A DNA stretch of 64,000 bases, from assembly GCF_027596085.1 (NCBI RefSeq), contig NC_072464.1:11710748-11774747 (forward strand), given 5' to 3'. Below, one piece after another: positions 36,450 through 48,990 of this stretch. The notes beneath the pieces were generated by a model that was not told the origin of the DNA, made no database searches, and saw only the letters and a list, made by a program, of their open reading frames with translations. This DNA comes from Anoplopoma fimbria (taxonomy: Eukaryota > Chordata > Actinopteri > Perciformes > Anoplopomatidae). How positions within the stretch are numbered: the first letter of the stretch is position 1; every line of letters starts with the position of its first letter. The translations under genes and the position numbers were made by a program.

Positions 36450-37031
36450 ATCCCAATTCAGTTCAATGCGTGTTTTTCTTCATTATTTATTTTAACTACA
36501 TCTCTAATTTGTAGGTGCCGACATGCAGCCCCCGCTAAAAAAAAATAAAAAAAAATGAATGAATGAATGAATGAATGAGGTTGGAGTCCAGTCCATATTT
36601 TGTGTGCTGCTTCGCCTCTCCGGTGCATCTGGTGTGAACACAGAGCGCTCCCCGGCACACAGCGTTTCCCCACTTCAACACAACAAGCAGGGGCTTCGGC
36701 TGCTCGGCGAAGTTGAGACAGCACGCCTGGGAACGCATCGCCTGGATGCCGGATTCATGTTGCGCCTCCACGCTCCCAATCCTCTTCTCCTGCGGCGCCG
36801 GTGGACTTTTTTTTCATTCTCGGTTGCGAAAGAAACACGTTTTACTTTGAGAAATGTGTTGGTAGACACTAAATAGTTGAGTTGCAACCATTAAACGCCA
36901 AATCATTAAGTACCTGCAGATATACTGCAGGGGAGATTTATTTTTTATTTTTTTTATTTATTTTTTTATAAACAGCAAAGGATACTGCAGAGCACCTTAA
37001 ACCACAAGGATCTTAACAGAAGTGGGGAAAA
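36450..37031 (+). promoter_or_regulatory. gpc6: Putative promoter and 5' UTR of gpc6
   Basis: CpG content rises sharply at about 36590-36830, just upstream of the glypican start codon, as expected for a CpG-type promoter. The region holds an (ATGA)n tract (36555-36580) and a T-rich stretch (36937-36975) ending in TTTATAAAC about 55 bases before the ATG. A 101-codon open frame (36571-36876) lies here and would be upstream and out of the main CDS if transcribed. The transcription start cannot be fixed from sequence. Confidence 0.5.
36555..36580. repeat. (ATGA)n microsatellite
   Basis: Tandem ATGA units preceded by an A-rich stretch, in the presumed gpc6 promoter region. Confidence 0.9.
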
Positions 37032-37182
37032 ATGCTCAGACTAGAGACCATCATTTGCACTTTTTCTGTGCTGTCTGTTGCAGCAAGAGCAGATTTTAAG
37101 GTACGGAACTGCAGCGAGGTGAGGGAGGCTTGTATCGGGAAAGGCTTCAGCTTCGCACATGTTCCTCTCCAGGAGATCCCAG
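37032..37182 (+). CDS. gpc6: Glypican-6, coding exon 1 (partial gene)
   Basis: Encodes residues 1-50 and the first base of codon 51 of a GPI-anchored heparan-sulfate proteoglycan. Glypicans modulate Wnt, Hedgehog, FGF and BMP signalling at the cell surface. Seen: a signal peptide (hydrophobic core IICTFSVLSV, likely cleavage after Ala20 in AARA) and the start of the cysteine-rich domain (VRNCSEVREACIGKGFSF), which follows the GPC4/GPC6 pattern C-x-E-V-R ... K-G-F. The ATG has A at -3. The exon ends in CCAG|GTAAGG, a phase-1 donor. Cys34 stands where human GPC4 and GPC6 have Tyr. Exon 2 at 57717 fits in frame. GPC6 is preferred over GPC4 because of exon 2; the a/b paralogue is not assigned. 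Confidence 0.9.
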
Positions 37183-38805
37183 GTAAGGCTGGACTGAGTT
37201 AGTGCCACCCTTGGATTAGGCTCACGACCTGCCAAATAAAGCCTTATAAACTGCCTCTGGAATAAACACAGGCTTTTGTGTTCAGTATTTAATGTTAAAC
37301 TCTGGATGGGAAAGTTCAAATATCCCATAGCAACTCATTTATGATGCAGTCATTCCTACAGTGTCAGGTCTTTGGTTGAATGCTGCAGAGGGGTATCCTG
37401 TCTCAACCACCTGTCACTCACCAAGTTGCTGCTAGACTAAGTTTTAGGCCTAAACTTTATATATAGGCTACTCAATTACCAAAATAGTCCTAATTGAGCC
37501 GACTGGATGGTCAACAGCAAGGCTCAGCCTCCTGCACCCCATGCACCCAGCTTACATCATTGAAGGGACACCCCTCTTTTAAAAACGACAGCTCCCCGCT
37601 TTCTGTTAATGTGAGCTGGCTCACTGATTATGTATTCATGCTGTGCTATCAGCCGGCATCAATACTCGATGTGTAAAGATTTCCCCCAGGCAGCTGTGAT
37701 GGCCAAGATCTGTGTCCAGTAGAGGTATGCGCCTGTGCTAACCAAGCAGAGATAATGAATGACCAACTGTGCAGACTAACTCCTGTCCTGCGATAATTAA
37801 GTGATAAGGTGAGGTGGAACTGCCGGCTCTTGCAGTACTTCAGTAGCAGACCATAAATATGAGTCAACTGGGCCTACATAATGTCAGCCACTGCTACTCT
37901 TTGGAGTGGACATTTGGGTACTTTTACATAATGAATGTCATTCATTAAATGGACAGGGATAGTACATGTAAAAGATACTTAGTTTAATAATGTTTAGTGG
38001 CTGTCAGTATTTGGAAACCAGTAACATTAAATAAAAAATTCTAAACACGTATTTTTGTGTCAGAGGATATAAATGCTTTCTGTTTTAGCAGTTCATAATT
38101 ACTCGTGTTTTTTTCTATATCGGCAAATACATCAGTGAAAGTAGTATACTCAGCATGTTGTTATGTCGGCATCTGAAGAAAAGTAATTAGTAATGAAAGG
38201 TGGGTTTTTTTTCTCCATTATCCCATCTGAGTTGTCTCTCCAGGTCGTCATTGTTGTGCTTCAGGGCCAATCATTCTCTCTATAAAGCAGGGAATCTGGC
38301 ACAAGCAAAAGGCTGCATATTTGATAAGAGGCACACCTGTTCGGAGATGGGTTGAATAACTATCTGATTAAATCCTTTGGATCCATGTCCCTGACATCAC
38401 AACTACTCTGCCAAATGAGTGAAAAATTCAATCTCTCTCATCTCTGAGCGTTGTCACCCTGAATAAACGTCTTTTGACGTGGTCTTTGAATGAGTCATAA
38501 CCTTACGTGTCTGCCGGAGAGACAACGCATTATCAACTCCTCAGCAAATTCGCACAGTGATTGGCATGCCCTTCAGGCTTGCGACTTATTGCCTCTCACT
38601 CATGCAAACAATAACCGAGCTGAGCCAAAGTAGAGGTGGAAATACCTTTTATTTGAAAGTTAATTTAAAAGCACAACATCTTTTGATGGAAAAAATATCA
38701 GAAGCAGAAATATATCTTTACTGTTTAAACAGGAGACTAATATATTGGTGATATGATTTTACATTTTATTTCCATTTCCATTGAGTCTAGTAAGAATAGA
38801 ATATG

Positions 38806-38864
38806 CAAATTTCCCCGCTGCGGGACTAATAAAGGATTATCTTATCTTATCTTATCTTATCTTA
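38806..38864 (+). mobile_element. Non-LTR retrotransposon 3' tail with (TTATC)n
   Basis: AATTTCCCCGCTGCGGGACT followed by AATAAAGGATTATC and several TTATC units is the 3' end seen in many fish LINE or LINE-dependent SINE copies. It resembles the tail of the element at 27971-28345 but lies in the opposite orientation. No coding part is attached. Confidence 0.65.
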
Positions 38865-39338
38865 ATAGTTACTTCCTTTTTTTGGATAAATCAGGCATTG
38901 GCTGCTCGGAATTATCATTTGAATATGTACTTTAGTGCACTGAGTACTTATTTAAAGGCTTACATTTAAGTACAACATCCAGGTGGGACTACTGTATAGT
39001 AAGAACTGTTATGAAGTATACTCCATTGTGTTAAACATGTTCCTATTTTGAGGTTTTACTGATAGATTGTAACATAGACACTACACACAAATTTACATAG
39101 CCGTTATTCACTTTTCATGTTTGTAATGTTAGCTCTTTGGGTGTAACTGAAGGGGTTAAGAGCAGGCGGTACTTGGGACTTAATATTTTAGTACTTGTAG
39201 ATTAGTTGGTCTTGTGGGATTTGGTGTAGAGTGTCTCTTAAAGTTTCTCATATAGCTTATTGTTTCTGTCAGCCTTACAGCTGCCATCACAGTCTGTTAA
39301 CTCTCTTATGATTAGGCAAAAGAATATGGTTAATGGAT

Positions 39339-39510
39339 TTATACTTGTATAGCACCTTTCTAGTCTTCCGACCACTCAAAATGCTTTAGCGACACATGCC
39401 ATTCACCCATTTATAAACTGATGGCAGTGGCTACAATGCAAGGTGTCAGCTGCCTAAGTGGCACCTTGCACTAAGTAATCATTCACACCCATTCACACAC
39501 TGTAGGCAAA
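39339..39510. repeat. Dispersed fish repeat
   Basis: The stretch with TATAGCACCTTTCTAGTCTT, GACCACTCAAA, CCATTCACCC and CATTCACACACTG resembles a non-coding repeat common in fish genomes. It includes an internal hairpin (TGCAAGGTG against CACCTTGCA). I recognise the pattern but cannot name the family with certainty. Confidence 0.5.
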
Positions 39511-39550
39511 AGTCAGGAGAAATCGGCCTAGTGAAAATAAATTTGTGTTG

Positions 39551-39850
39551 AAAAGCCTTTTGAAATTAGTTCAAAAGTTAAAGTTTTTTCTCCGACTATT
39601 TGAAGACGTTGGTTGAACGTTTACGTTTAGACCATATTTCACTGGGATTTGCACTAGTGAATTTTTTCATCCTCTACATTGTGCTAATAATAGTATATCA
39701 GCATTTTAGAGGTAAACCAAGAAACCACATCCACATTTCTTAGTTGAAAGCCTATATTGCGAAATCCTGTGGAAATATGGTCTAAACATTTAATAAACGT
39801 TTTTGAATAGTTGTTGAAAACAATTTGAACCACTTTTGAAAGTCTTTTAA
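39551..39850. mobile_element. Foldback / MITE-like element with long inverted repeats
   Basis: The left arm (about 39551-39655) and right arm (about 39757-39850) are imperfect reverse complements over roughly 95-105 bases. The clearest shared blocks are GTTTAGACCATATTTC (left, inverted on the right) and ACTATTTGAAGACGTT against ACTATTCAAAAACGTT. The central spacer is about 100 bases. No transposase frame is present. The family is not recognised. Confidence 0.65.
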
Positions 39851-42710
39851 CCATAGACATATTTTTAATGCCCATTGAACTTAAAAATGCTCACATTAAA
39901 ATAAGTATCAACAGTATTAACAGTTTCCACTTAATGGACACAGAAAACCATGTGACACAGGCAACAATTAATTTGTATTTATTTAGCGACAGTTTAAATT
40001 TAACATGAACAATTTTCTTTAAATACAGACAATGAAATAGAAAAACATGATTGTTGACAGTGCACACAACAACAAAATCTTCCTTTCCATCTTTAAATGT
40101 TGTTGTCAAAGCCATGCAGGAGCCGGTTTCAGACGGTCTGCCATATTTCAGGTAGACATCTGTAAATAAAACAAGTACTTAAAACATATATACACTTTTG
40201 AACCAATTTGGACTGTCTTTTCACTGGTGACCATAGTCTTTTCAACAGAAAATGCTTACTGGAATATTACACCGTATAATACTTTGCACTATTTGTAAGT
40301 TGTTCTATGCCAAACAACAGAGAGAATGTACACTGCTCCCATTAGAGTGTCCTGGGAGCAGCTTGTTGGCAGCACACAGTCTATATAGTTACTTATTTAT
40401 AACATTTTATATGAAAATTACATGCGTTCAAATTACGTCTTTCTGTAGACCACATTTCGCCAACCATTGTAATATGACTTGTTCAACCTACAACTGAAGA
40501 AAACATCAACATTTTCAAACAAATTGGTGTTTTGTAACACGTTGATGTTGTAACCACATTTTAGCCGGTTGAAAAGATGACGAAAACAGATGCCATTGGA
40601 GACCATGTTAGACATCAAATTAGACAAAAATCACTAACTTTCTCTTATGAAGGTAGACGTATATGCCACTTTTTTAAATGAAATTACCTGTTAAAAGTTC
40701 ACCCTATTAGACTACTGTTCAATTCTTAATCACATTATGTTAATGAATGATTTTTAATTGATTCTACAGCTTTTTTATTCAAATTAGTTGTTGCCCTTCT
40801 CTTTATGATCATATTGCATGGTTTTTGGCCAATCTAAAGCACTCATTACAGCTATTGCAAATAAGAATAACTAAATAAATAGAATAAAAATAGAAAAAAT
40901 AGCAGGTTATAGTTGTATGAATATTGTGCTTAGCATCACTTAGACTGCTCAACCACTGCAACACTATGTAATTCATAAAACTAAAACTAAAAACTTTACA
41001 ATCCCATATTTTTGCTGTAGTGTTTGGTCATACAGAAGCAACCAGGTCAGGTGGAATGACAGCAGTGGAGTTGGTGTTATTGACAGAAATGTTGTTATGA
41101 TCCAAAGCCTAAAGGCTCAGTTGGTACAGTAATTCCAAAGGACTAAGGCGATACTTTTGCTAGCTGACTAGGCCAGGCTTGAGGCTGTCAACAGCTACAT
41201 GGTGAAGGCATTTGAAACCTCGGGAGCATGAACGTGTGGATCACTCTAATAGTCTTTAAGTGTCCCTCTGTCTAAATCTCCCTCTCCAGAACAGATTTTA
41301 GTTTAATCTATTTACATCTAGGATTGGGAATCTTTAAATTACATGTTTTTGTTGACATTCTCATTACATCCTGACAGCAATCAATAAATGTAATGCTCTG
41401 ACAAAAAAAGGACTGTAATAAGCCCCATCTAATCATTTAATCTGGCCCAATGCACTCTTTGTGCGTCACGGAAGTCTATCACAAGCTGCTAGGTTGACAG
41501 CTGAGAATACTAACAATAGCTATGTTAGTTGTTTATATTCATTATGATAGATAATTTTGGGGTAGTGGCTTTGAAGGGAGGCGTGAAGTGACGAGCTGTC
41601 AGTGTTGCCAAATTGGTGACTTTCTTGCTTACCATTAGAGTCTTTTGGAGCTAGTGCTCCTGGCTACTTTCAGTAGAACACATACCGGGCTGTTTTTTTT
41701 GGTTGGAGAATTTTAAAAATCTAACTTACTCTTGCCAGTTTCTCAAGACTACCAACCCTAGCTTTAATTACCAATTTGTTAAATATCAGCCTCTTAAACC
41801 AACTTTGTCATTGCTCTAGTTTAAGATCAGAACTGCACTCAGTCCTGCCCCTGCTGTCTCAGTTTCCCTCAGTGGATTACCCAACGTCTGAGACAAGATG
41901 GGAAGATATGGAAAGTGAGTCACACAGCAGACTGCTGGATTCTATGGAACTTCTTAGCATGTCACATTCTGTGCTATCGTTTGACGGCCAGCTCTATTTA
42001 CTTGAGATGGGACAGACATAACGGTGCTGATATTTTATGTGCCTGCACAACAAGGCAAATGATCACTGCTGAAGCGTGTAATGTGCACAGGTTCTCTATT
42101 GTCATGTAATGGGATGGAGAGGAATAACGAGTGCTAAATGGGAGTGCTTGCAAAGAGGATGGCCAGGTGACTTTGGTAGCCCCGGCAGCATACGCCAGTG
42201 TCCCTGTGATGTATCGTCAGAGTATTGTGACCTTCCTGTCCCTCACACATGTGGAGATTGATCTGGGAGTGAAGTTCAGAGAGGAATCAGAACTTTTGAT
42301 GGGTTTGTGGTGTGTTTACACTTTTACGTTTCATTCTAAAAAACACCAAAATGTCTGTGATAAAATTGCAGATAATTTTTTATTTTTTTTGGATTGGCAG
42401 TTATTGTTTGAGTTTAGATATGGTAGCACCAGAATGGGAGGCTGCATTCTGTTAGACAATGTAATGTGAATGTCTCCTACTGAGAAGCAGAGGGGGGCAC
42501 TATCAGGGAGGAGGAACCCAAACAATCATAATTTTTCCTGTTGAAGAGGGGATTTCTCAAGCGCTGCATCTCTGTGTCATCAATCATGCTCATGAATGCC
42601 AAAATGGCCTCATGATGGGCTTTCTCAGCGGGTGTTCCCTCTGAGAGCTGTAGGAAACATTGTGTCCCGCAAGTATTTTAGGGTTGCAGCATTCGAAGCA
42701 GAAAAACACG

Positions 42711-42740
42711 ACACTCAAAGCATATCAATGCTTTGAGTGT
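42711..42740. repeat. Perfect 13-bp stem hairpin
   Basis: ACACTCAAAGCAT (42711-42723) and its exact reverse complement (42728-42740) flank a four-base loop. Stable in single-stranded form; no T-run follows, and no function is assigned. Confidence 0.85.
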
Positions 42741-45700
42741 TCAGTCAATGCATATTACCCACTTTTATGGTTCACTTCAAATAATTTTTTTACAATTTGC
42801 CTTTTGTATGATATCGTATGGAGTGCAGCATTGTATTAGGTACCAGTACAATTTATTTTTGTTTAATGCTATTAATACTTCTGCGTTAAAAGCCCGGAAA
42901 CCTTATTTTCTCAGTCAGTGTCTTATTATGAGCCGTGGGGTCCAACATGAACACAAAGACTTCTACCAAAGTTTGATTAGTTTTCTTAACTTTACATGCA
43001 AGACTTCTGTTTTCTTGGATTTTCCCTTACTATTCTTGTGGTTTGCTTAAGTTGCCAGCTCTGTCAATCAAATCTTACCCAACCACACCTACACAGTCCT
43101 GATGCAGCACATTAACAAATAGGGGTTTAGAGTGTTATATAAATAATCAACAACTAATAAAGCTTTTGTATTCTTTTTTAATGAGAAAAGTAAGGGTTTT
43201 TCAAAAGATATCAGCTAATGTATGTCATATATCGTGATCTTGGATTAGGCTTTGCTGGACCTCATTATATTGACATTTCTGTGGGAACAGGTGTATTTTA
43301 CCCACTGTGGGTACTGCATGTTTCAATGTAGGTCCATAATCTATTCCTTTGTTATGTGTTGGCTTCATCATTCATCATCATCAGATATTCACAGTGTCAC
43401 TGTCAGTTGTATATGGGCCATTTGGTTTCTTCAAATGAAATAAAGAAGTGAACCACTTGCACGACCACCTTCATAAAGAGTGCAAAACCCAAGTTAATTC
43501 ATTCTATGCACCACTGCTCTGTTCCAGCTCCCAAAAGGAAGATGTCTGTGAATTCTGATGTGTCTGGGTTTCTGTAGAGAAGGTGGGAAACTCATGCCTT
43601 CAAGGTTGCTATTTTCTAAACACTAAAAGTAGTTTCTGGATAATATTTCTAAGCCCTAATCCTGTCTGTCCCAAACTTTCTGTTTACTCTGTATATGGCC
43701 TTCAGCAGGGTATATGTCCAACTTTGTGTTGCTCATAACCCTGTTTACTGAAACGTTAATACAGCCTACACATCTTAAAACCGAAAGGGATTTCAGATGG
43801 TAATTATTACTAGTGCTTTTGTTTTGCTAATTAACTGTGCATGTTATGTGAGGAAGGAAATCATTATTTAGACTTTTTTTTTTTTGGCGACAAAGCTTGC
43901 TTCGCTGTCATTTCAAAAAACATTAACAATGGGGGAAAAAAACATGAAAGAGTCACGGGGTTATTGAGTCATGACCAAATACTGTAAGCCTGATGTGCCT
44001 TGTTTATACCATTGATAAGCAGATGCTATAATATATTTTACTAAAGGAAAGATCGAACACAGCCATAAAGAATTAGAGTTTTTCGAACTCATTTGAGATA
44101 AATCAAAAAACAAGGAAAATTAAAACATGATTCTCCTGAGACAGCTTTGCAATAGCTGTTTCATGGATTAGGAATCATTTGAAATGTGAAAGAATGTTTT
44201 GTTGTCGACCAGAGGTTGAATAGACGTTATTTTGATCTATTAGTTCCTGTCAACAACTGTCCAATTAAATTATAACCTGGAGCCACTGAGAAATAGCTTT
44301 TTCATTCCTCATTAGCAAGCTGGCATAAACACATTTCTTCTAGTCACTGATCCTATTTTTTTTTTCTCTCTTCCTTTTTGAAACTTTTGACCAGTATAGA
44401 CCATCCGTGCATACTACATGCCTAATCTGAACAAAATAGAAGCATTCAATTCCTTTTTGGTAGGTTAAATCTTATTATAACCTCTTGCAACCATTCAATT
44501 GATATAGTGGACATTATTTGTATTCAATTCTGAAAGGTATTTGAAAGGTGTTACCTTGGATGATTCGTGTAATTGACTGTCATATTCTTTCTCGCCTGCA
44601 AATCATAAAATAACACCAAAGTAATGTTCTGTATGTGTAAGCTTATCAATTGACTGACGTTATCATTCAGACATATTTGGCACATATCTCTTACTTGATA
44701 TCTGACTGCCTTGTCTTGTCTGTTTATTTATTTATTTTTGAAGGTTTGTTTACACATTTTCCAGAAGTTGTCAAAATTCCACTGTCTCTTTTCAAGCCAT
44801 CCCTGACTTTTAGAAATAAATCCTGAGGATCAATGTGCATCACTTCATTGACAAGAGTATCAAATTTCGACTTTTGGCTGTGACGTATAGTTGGTACTTT
44901 TCCCCGACACCGCATCTGCCTGTCAAAACCTAGCCGTCATGAAACAAAGCTCCCTCGAATGCCTCATCGCTGTGGTTGGATCTATCTTTAGACCAACGTC
45001 TGCCACTCCTGTCTTGTTGACAACGTTTGGCTAGACATGATGTGCATCTGGAGAGGGTGCTTATCTTTACACTGCTCCTGAGAACGCTTTGGTGTGGTGA
45101 TTTTCAGCAAGCCGCCATGGGGAGCTGTGTGTGGTGCAGTTGTGTCCTCTCCCTCTCATTTAAGCAGTTTGCTGACTAGAGGACACTCGCACTGTAGCGA
45201 GGTAGCAGGGCTAATAACGGCTGGAGTCTGTAAACCAAGCTGTAAATGCTGAGTGAAAGGTAATGATCAGTGCAGGTCTCAAGGCCCTCCAGGTCTTCAA
45301 ACAGCCACCAGCTGCTACCTGTAGTGCGGTCCTCTGCCATGCTCCACTTAGCAAGTTGACGCAGGAGAGAGTGGCTTGCCTGCTCACCTCTCATGCTCAG
45401 GGGCTTCTAGGCGTGCTGCCCATGCGGATCGAATATCCACACCAGCCTTCTCATGCCTCCACTAGGCTTTTTATTACATACTCCTCAATAAATATCAAAG
45501 CCAAACATAGTGCTACATATGCTGATTATGTGGTGCTTGCCATTCCTAACTGTGCTGCACATGGTGTTAGGGAATTCCATACATTAATCTTCGCTGTAAT
45601 GATATTGGTGCACTTTGCAGAAGTGTATGGCCCATGAATATTCCATAGCTATTACGCTCGGGGTCAAACATATTGTGCGTTTTGGTTGTGTATTTATCTT

Positions 45701-48360
45701 CTTGGCAAAGATTTATGCGATGAGAAATCTAGTCTTTGTGTGTTGTTTTACATGTTAGGGATTGCCTCACTGTACGATGGAATGCAATACTGAAGCTAAT
45801 ATTTAATTAATCCACTGATCAATTTATCAATTGGTCTGCAAATTGTCAGAAGACCATCATAATTTCCCAGAGCGCAAGGTGACATATTCAGCTGTTTGTT
45901 TCATTTGTCCAACAGTCCTAACTGAAAATAAATCAGACTATCACATATGAAATATAATTAATCAGGTATCAAAAAAGTTACCTATTAATTTTCTAATCTA
46001 ATCGTTAATCTAAAAATGTGTTCAGTCACCTTTTGACTTGTATGATCCTGTTCTCTGTGCTATAATACTAAGCCTTTTTTATCTTTAAACCCAAAGGCGT
46101 AGGTATTAATTGCAGCTTCTATGTTCAAATGTCACAGTAAAGCCCAGATTTTAGTTGCGAAAACCCATATCCCCACAACAACTTCTTCAAATCCTCTTAA
46201 AATGTTTCTTCTGCAGTGACAGAGGCCAGCTATGCATTTATATTTCTCTCCTCAAAGAGATTTATTTATCGTGCATTTAAAAACATTTCAATATGAACAC
46301 CAGACCGTCGAGTCAACACTGTTTTATCATGCACGCAGCCTTGCACATGGCATGTTGCAGTGGAGTATCTTGACATATTCAAAAAAGAAGATACTGACAC
46401 ATTTGCTAGGAGTATGAAACCGTTCCAGCATCTTTATTCCTGTCCTTTTTCCCTTCACGCTGACTCTCCTGAGGATGAAGAATACCATCATGCCATTGTA
46501 CTCTGCTGCTTTTATTGTAGACTGTTTTATAACAGTGAGAATTAATTTCCTCTTGAACCTGTCCTCATTCACCCAAGGACATATGCTCCTCTGTATCGGC
46601 ATCCCCCAGTTATTTAAAACGCGAGCATGCCTTTCATTATGACTTCTGACATGACCCAAAATGTGATAGGAATAATGCCATTCCATTTTGATTGATGCAA
46701 GTTCTAACTTGAACGAGAAACTTGGGTATTCTGTACACAAAACCCTCTCGAGACATTATTAAAAGTGTAAAGGAAAGTCTGTGTGGAATACACAGATATA
46801 GATCCATGCTGATGTTCATATGCATGGAATTCCATCCTCATGTGCCAAAGTCTGATTATACATAAGAGGACATGTTTCAGTGTGCTATAGAGTGAGGGGT
46901 GAAACAGAAACTATCTATGTGCCTTCGTCATCTGAAAGCACATGACATTGAGTGAATGTGACGAGTGTTAGATGAACAGTGATTTACAGCAACCTCTAGC
47001 TAACCTCTTAATTTATTTTTAACATGGAGGTGACGCGATTGAGCGATCTTAGTCTGCTTTCGGTCAGATATAATAAGATGCTTACAGGGTATCATTTCTA
47101 GATGTGAGGCTCATGTAGCCATAAAATCACTTTTATCCTAATCTATTCATACCATTTTATCCAACCACTTATTTCCTTGCAGTTAGACTGATTAGTTAGT
47201 TCATTTGGTCATGCATTTGTTAATTCACTCATAGTTAGCCTCACCATGCATATGTGTTGACAGTTGCAGTTAGCCAGCATTCTCTCTGAAATAGTGTTTG
47301 AAAGTGCATGCTGTTTGTGTCAGTGCTATTGATTCAATCATGTGGCTAAAAAAATCCTAATCTCACAGAGGTCTGCCTAAATCTCTGTATGTCAGACTTT
47401 GCAACAAGATATTTATTAGGACAAACATTGCCAGAGCCCATCAGCTAGAAACTCTAAATGAATTGTATGGAAGCACTGCCTGTATGATAACAGAAATTAG
47501 CAGCCCTGTACTTCTGGAGTTGAAATGAGTGCACTTTTTTTTCTTTTATGAAGCTCTGACTGGTTGAAGGCCGATTTCTGTTGCCCATCTGGAAAAGTGG
47601 GAAATTGAATTAGCCTTGGACAGCCTTTTCTTGCTTAGACTTACCTAAGCAAACATCAACTGAGCCATTTCAAAACACAGTGAGCAAAGCAGAATTTAGT
47701 GAAATCGAAATAATATTTCTTTATACCACTTGCTTTCATGTAGGTCGAACTGTTTTTCTTTAAACAAATGAATGTATTTGTTGAAATAAGGTGGATAAAT
47801 CCCAAATAATCAAGACGCTTAATGAAAAAGCAAAAATGTCTGGACTAATTTAATTGATTTCTAAAATGAAGAAGTCCAGTGTTTTAGTTTACTTTTGATC
47901 TAAGAAGTTAGTGCAGGACTATATCTTTAAAATGCTGCAAAAATTCAGATTTTGTTGCTTTTTAGCGGAAGAAGAAACTGCACTGACAGTAGGAATGTTG
48001 ATCTCATTAGATTTGTGTGTGGCTTCAAGTGTGAACCCATAAAAATGTGGTTGGGGGAACCATGGGACACAGCAGATGGCAGAGCACATATGCTGTGGGT
48101 CTCTTTGGCCAGGTACACTGATGAATACTTCTGAGAGTTGGCCTACCTTTGCTGGTATGTGCAGGAACTTGGACACTTGATTCTTCAGGCTGAATCATAA
48201 GTTTATAAAAGATGTACTACTCATAATGTCTTTATAAAGACTGAAAAAGGAGCATATAACCTAAGTATTTCTAAAACCATGTGCATAGTAATACTTTGGT
48301 CTCAAGAAACTTCTTATTTTGCATAAATTCAATGAAAAACACCCTGCGTTGTTTGAATGA

Positions 48361-48801
48361 GTGGGAGATGGCCTAACAGTCATACAGCTCAAATGTTACA
48401 GGGTTTTTTCACAGGCAAGTCCCAGAGAGCATTTCATGCCACTAATTCTCCTAAAAGTGGTGATTATGCTTAAAGTTAATGCTGCAGTTCTAAAACCATA
48501 TACACTAGTCCCTGAACCATACAGGCAGAGACTTAGGAACTGGAAGTTTAAGTTTAATATTTCACACATTGGTGCTCTGTTTTAAATGCAGTTCAAGACT
48601 TTATTGGTGATCCGCCTTGCTACTTATATTAATGAGAAAAAGGTGAAGACAGAATCTGCGACTCCAGATGTGGCAGATGAATATGTTTTTACACATGCTA
48701 GTGACGTAGGACATTGTCAAATCCAAAGATATGGACAGCAGAGGAAGATTTTCAGGTTGAGGCCTAGAAAGTTGTTAAATGTCGGCCATGTTCCAGTGTA
48801 A
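48361..48801 (+). pseudogene. gag-like fragment of the Ty3/gypsy remnant
   Basis: The frame holds PEPYRQRLRNWK and later LATYINEKKVKT plus a DEYVFTH-type segment, the pattern of the SCAN-like gag region of fish gypsy elements. It is broken by an in-frame stop at 48583-48585 and has lost sequence between the two blocks. Confidence 0.6.
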
Positions 48802-48990
48802 AATTGAAGGTTTGATGTACCAAGATATCATGTAAAAACAAGGGATATCGGAAAGGGGACTTTCTAATCAGTAACACTTTCCAAAAGTCGAGCAATCTAA
48901 ATGTATTGATGAAATGCACGCACCTTCCATCTTTGGATGGAAAGTAGAAGATACCTGCGTAGTGTCTGCAAGACACAGGGAAAAAGGTAA

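Noticed and set aside
38836..38864. TTATC repeats as a CRISPR-like or satellite array
   Set aside because: Units are only five bases and follow a retrotransposon tail, the normal 3' end of such elements.
45263..45637. 124-codon open frame in gpc6 intron 1
   Set aside because: No domain or splice support; expected by chance in a 20-kb intron.
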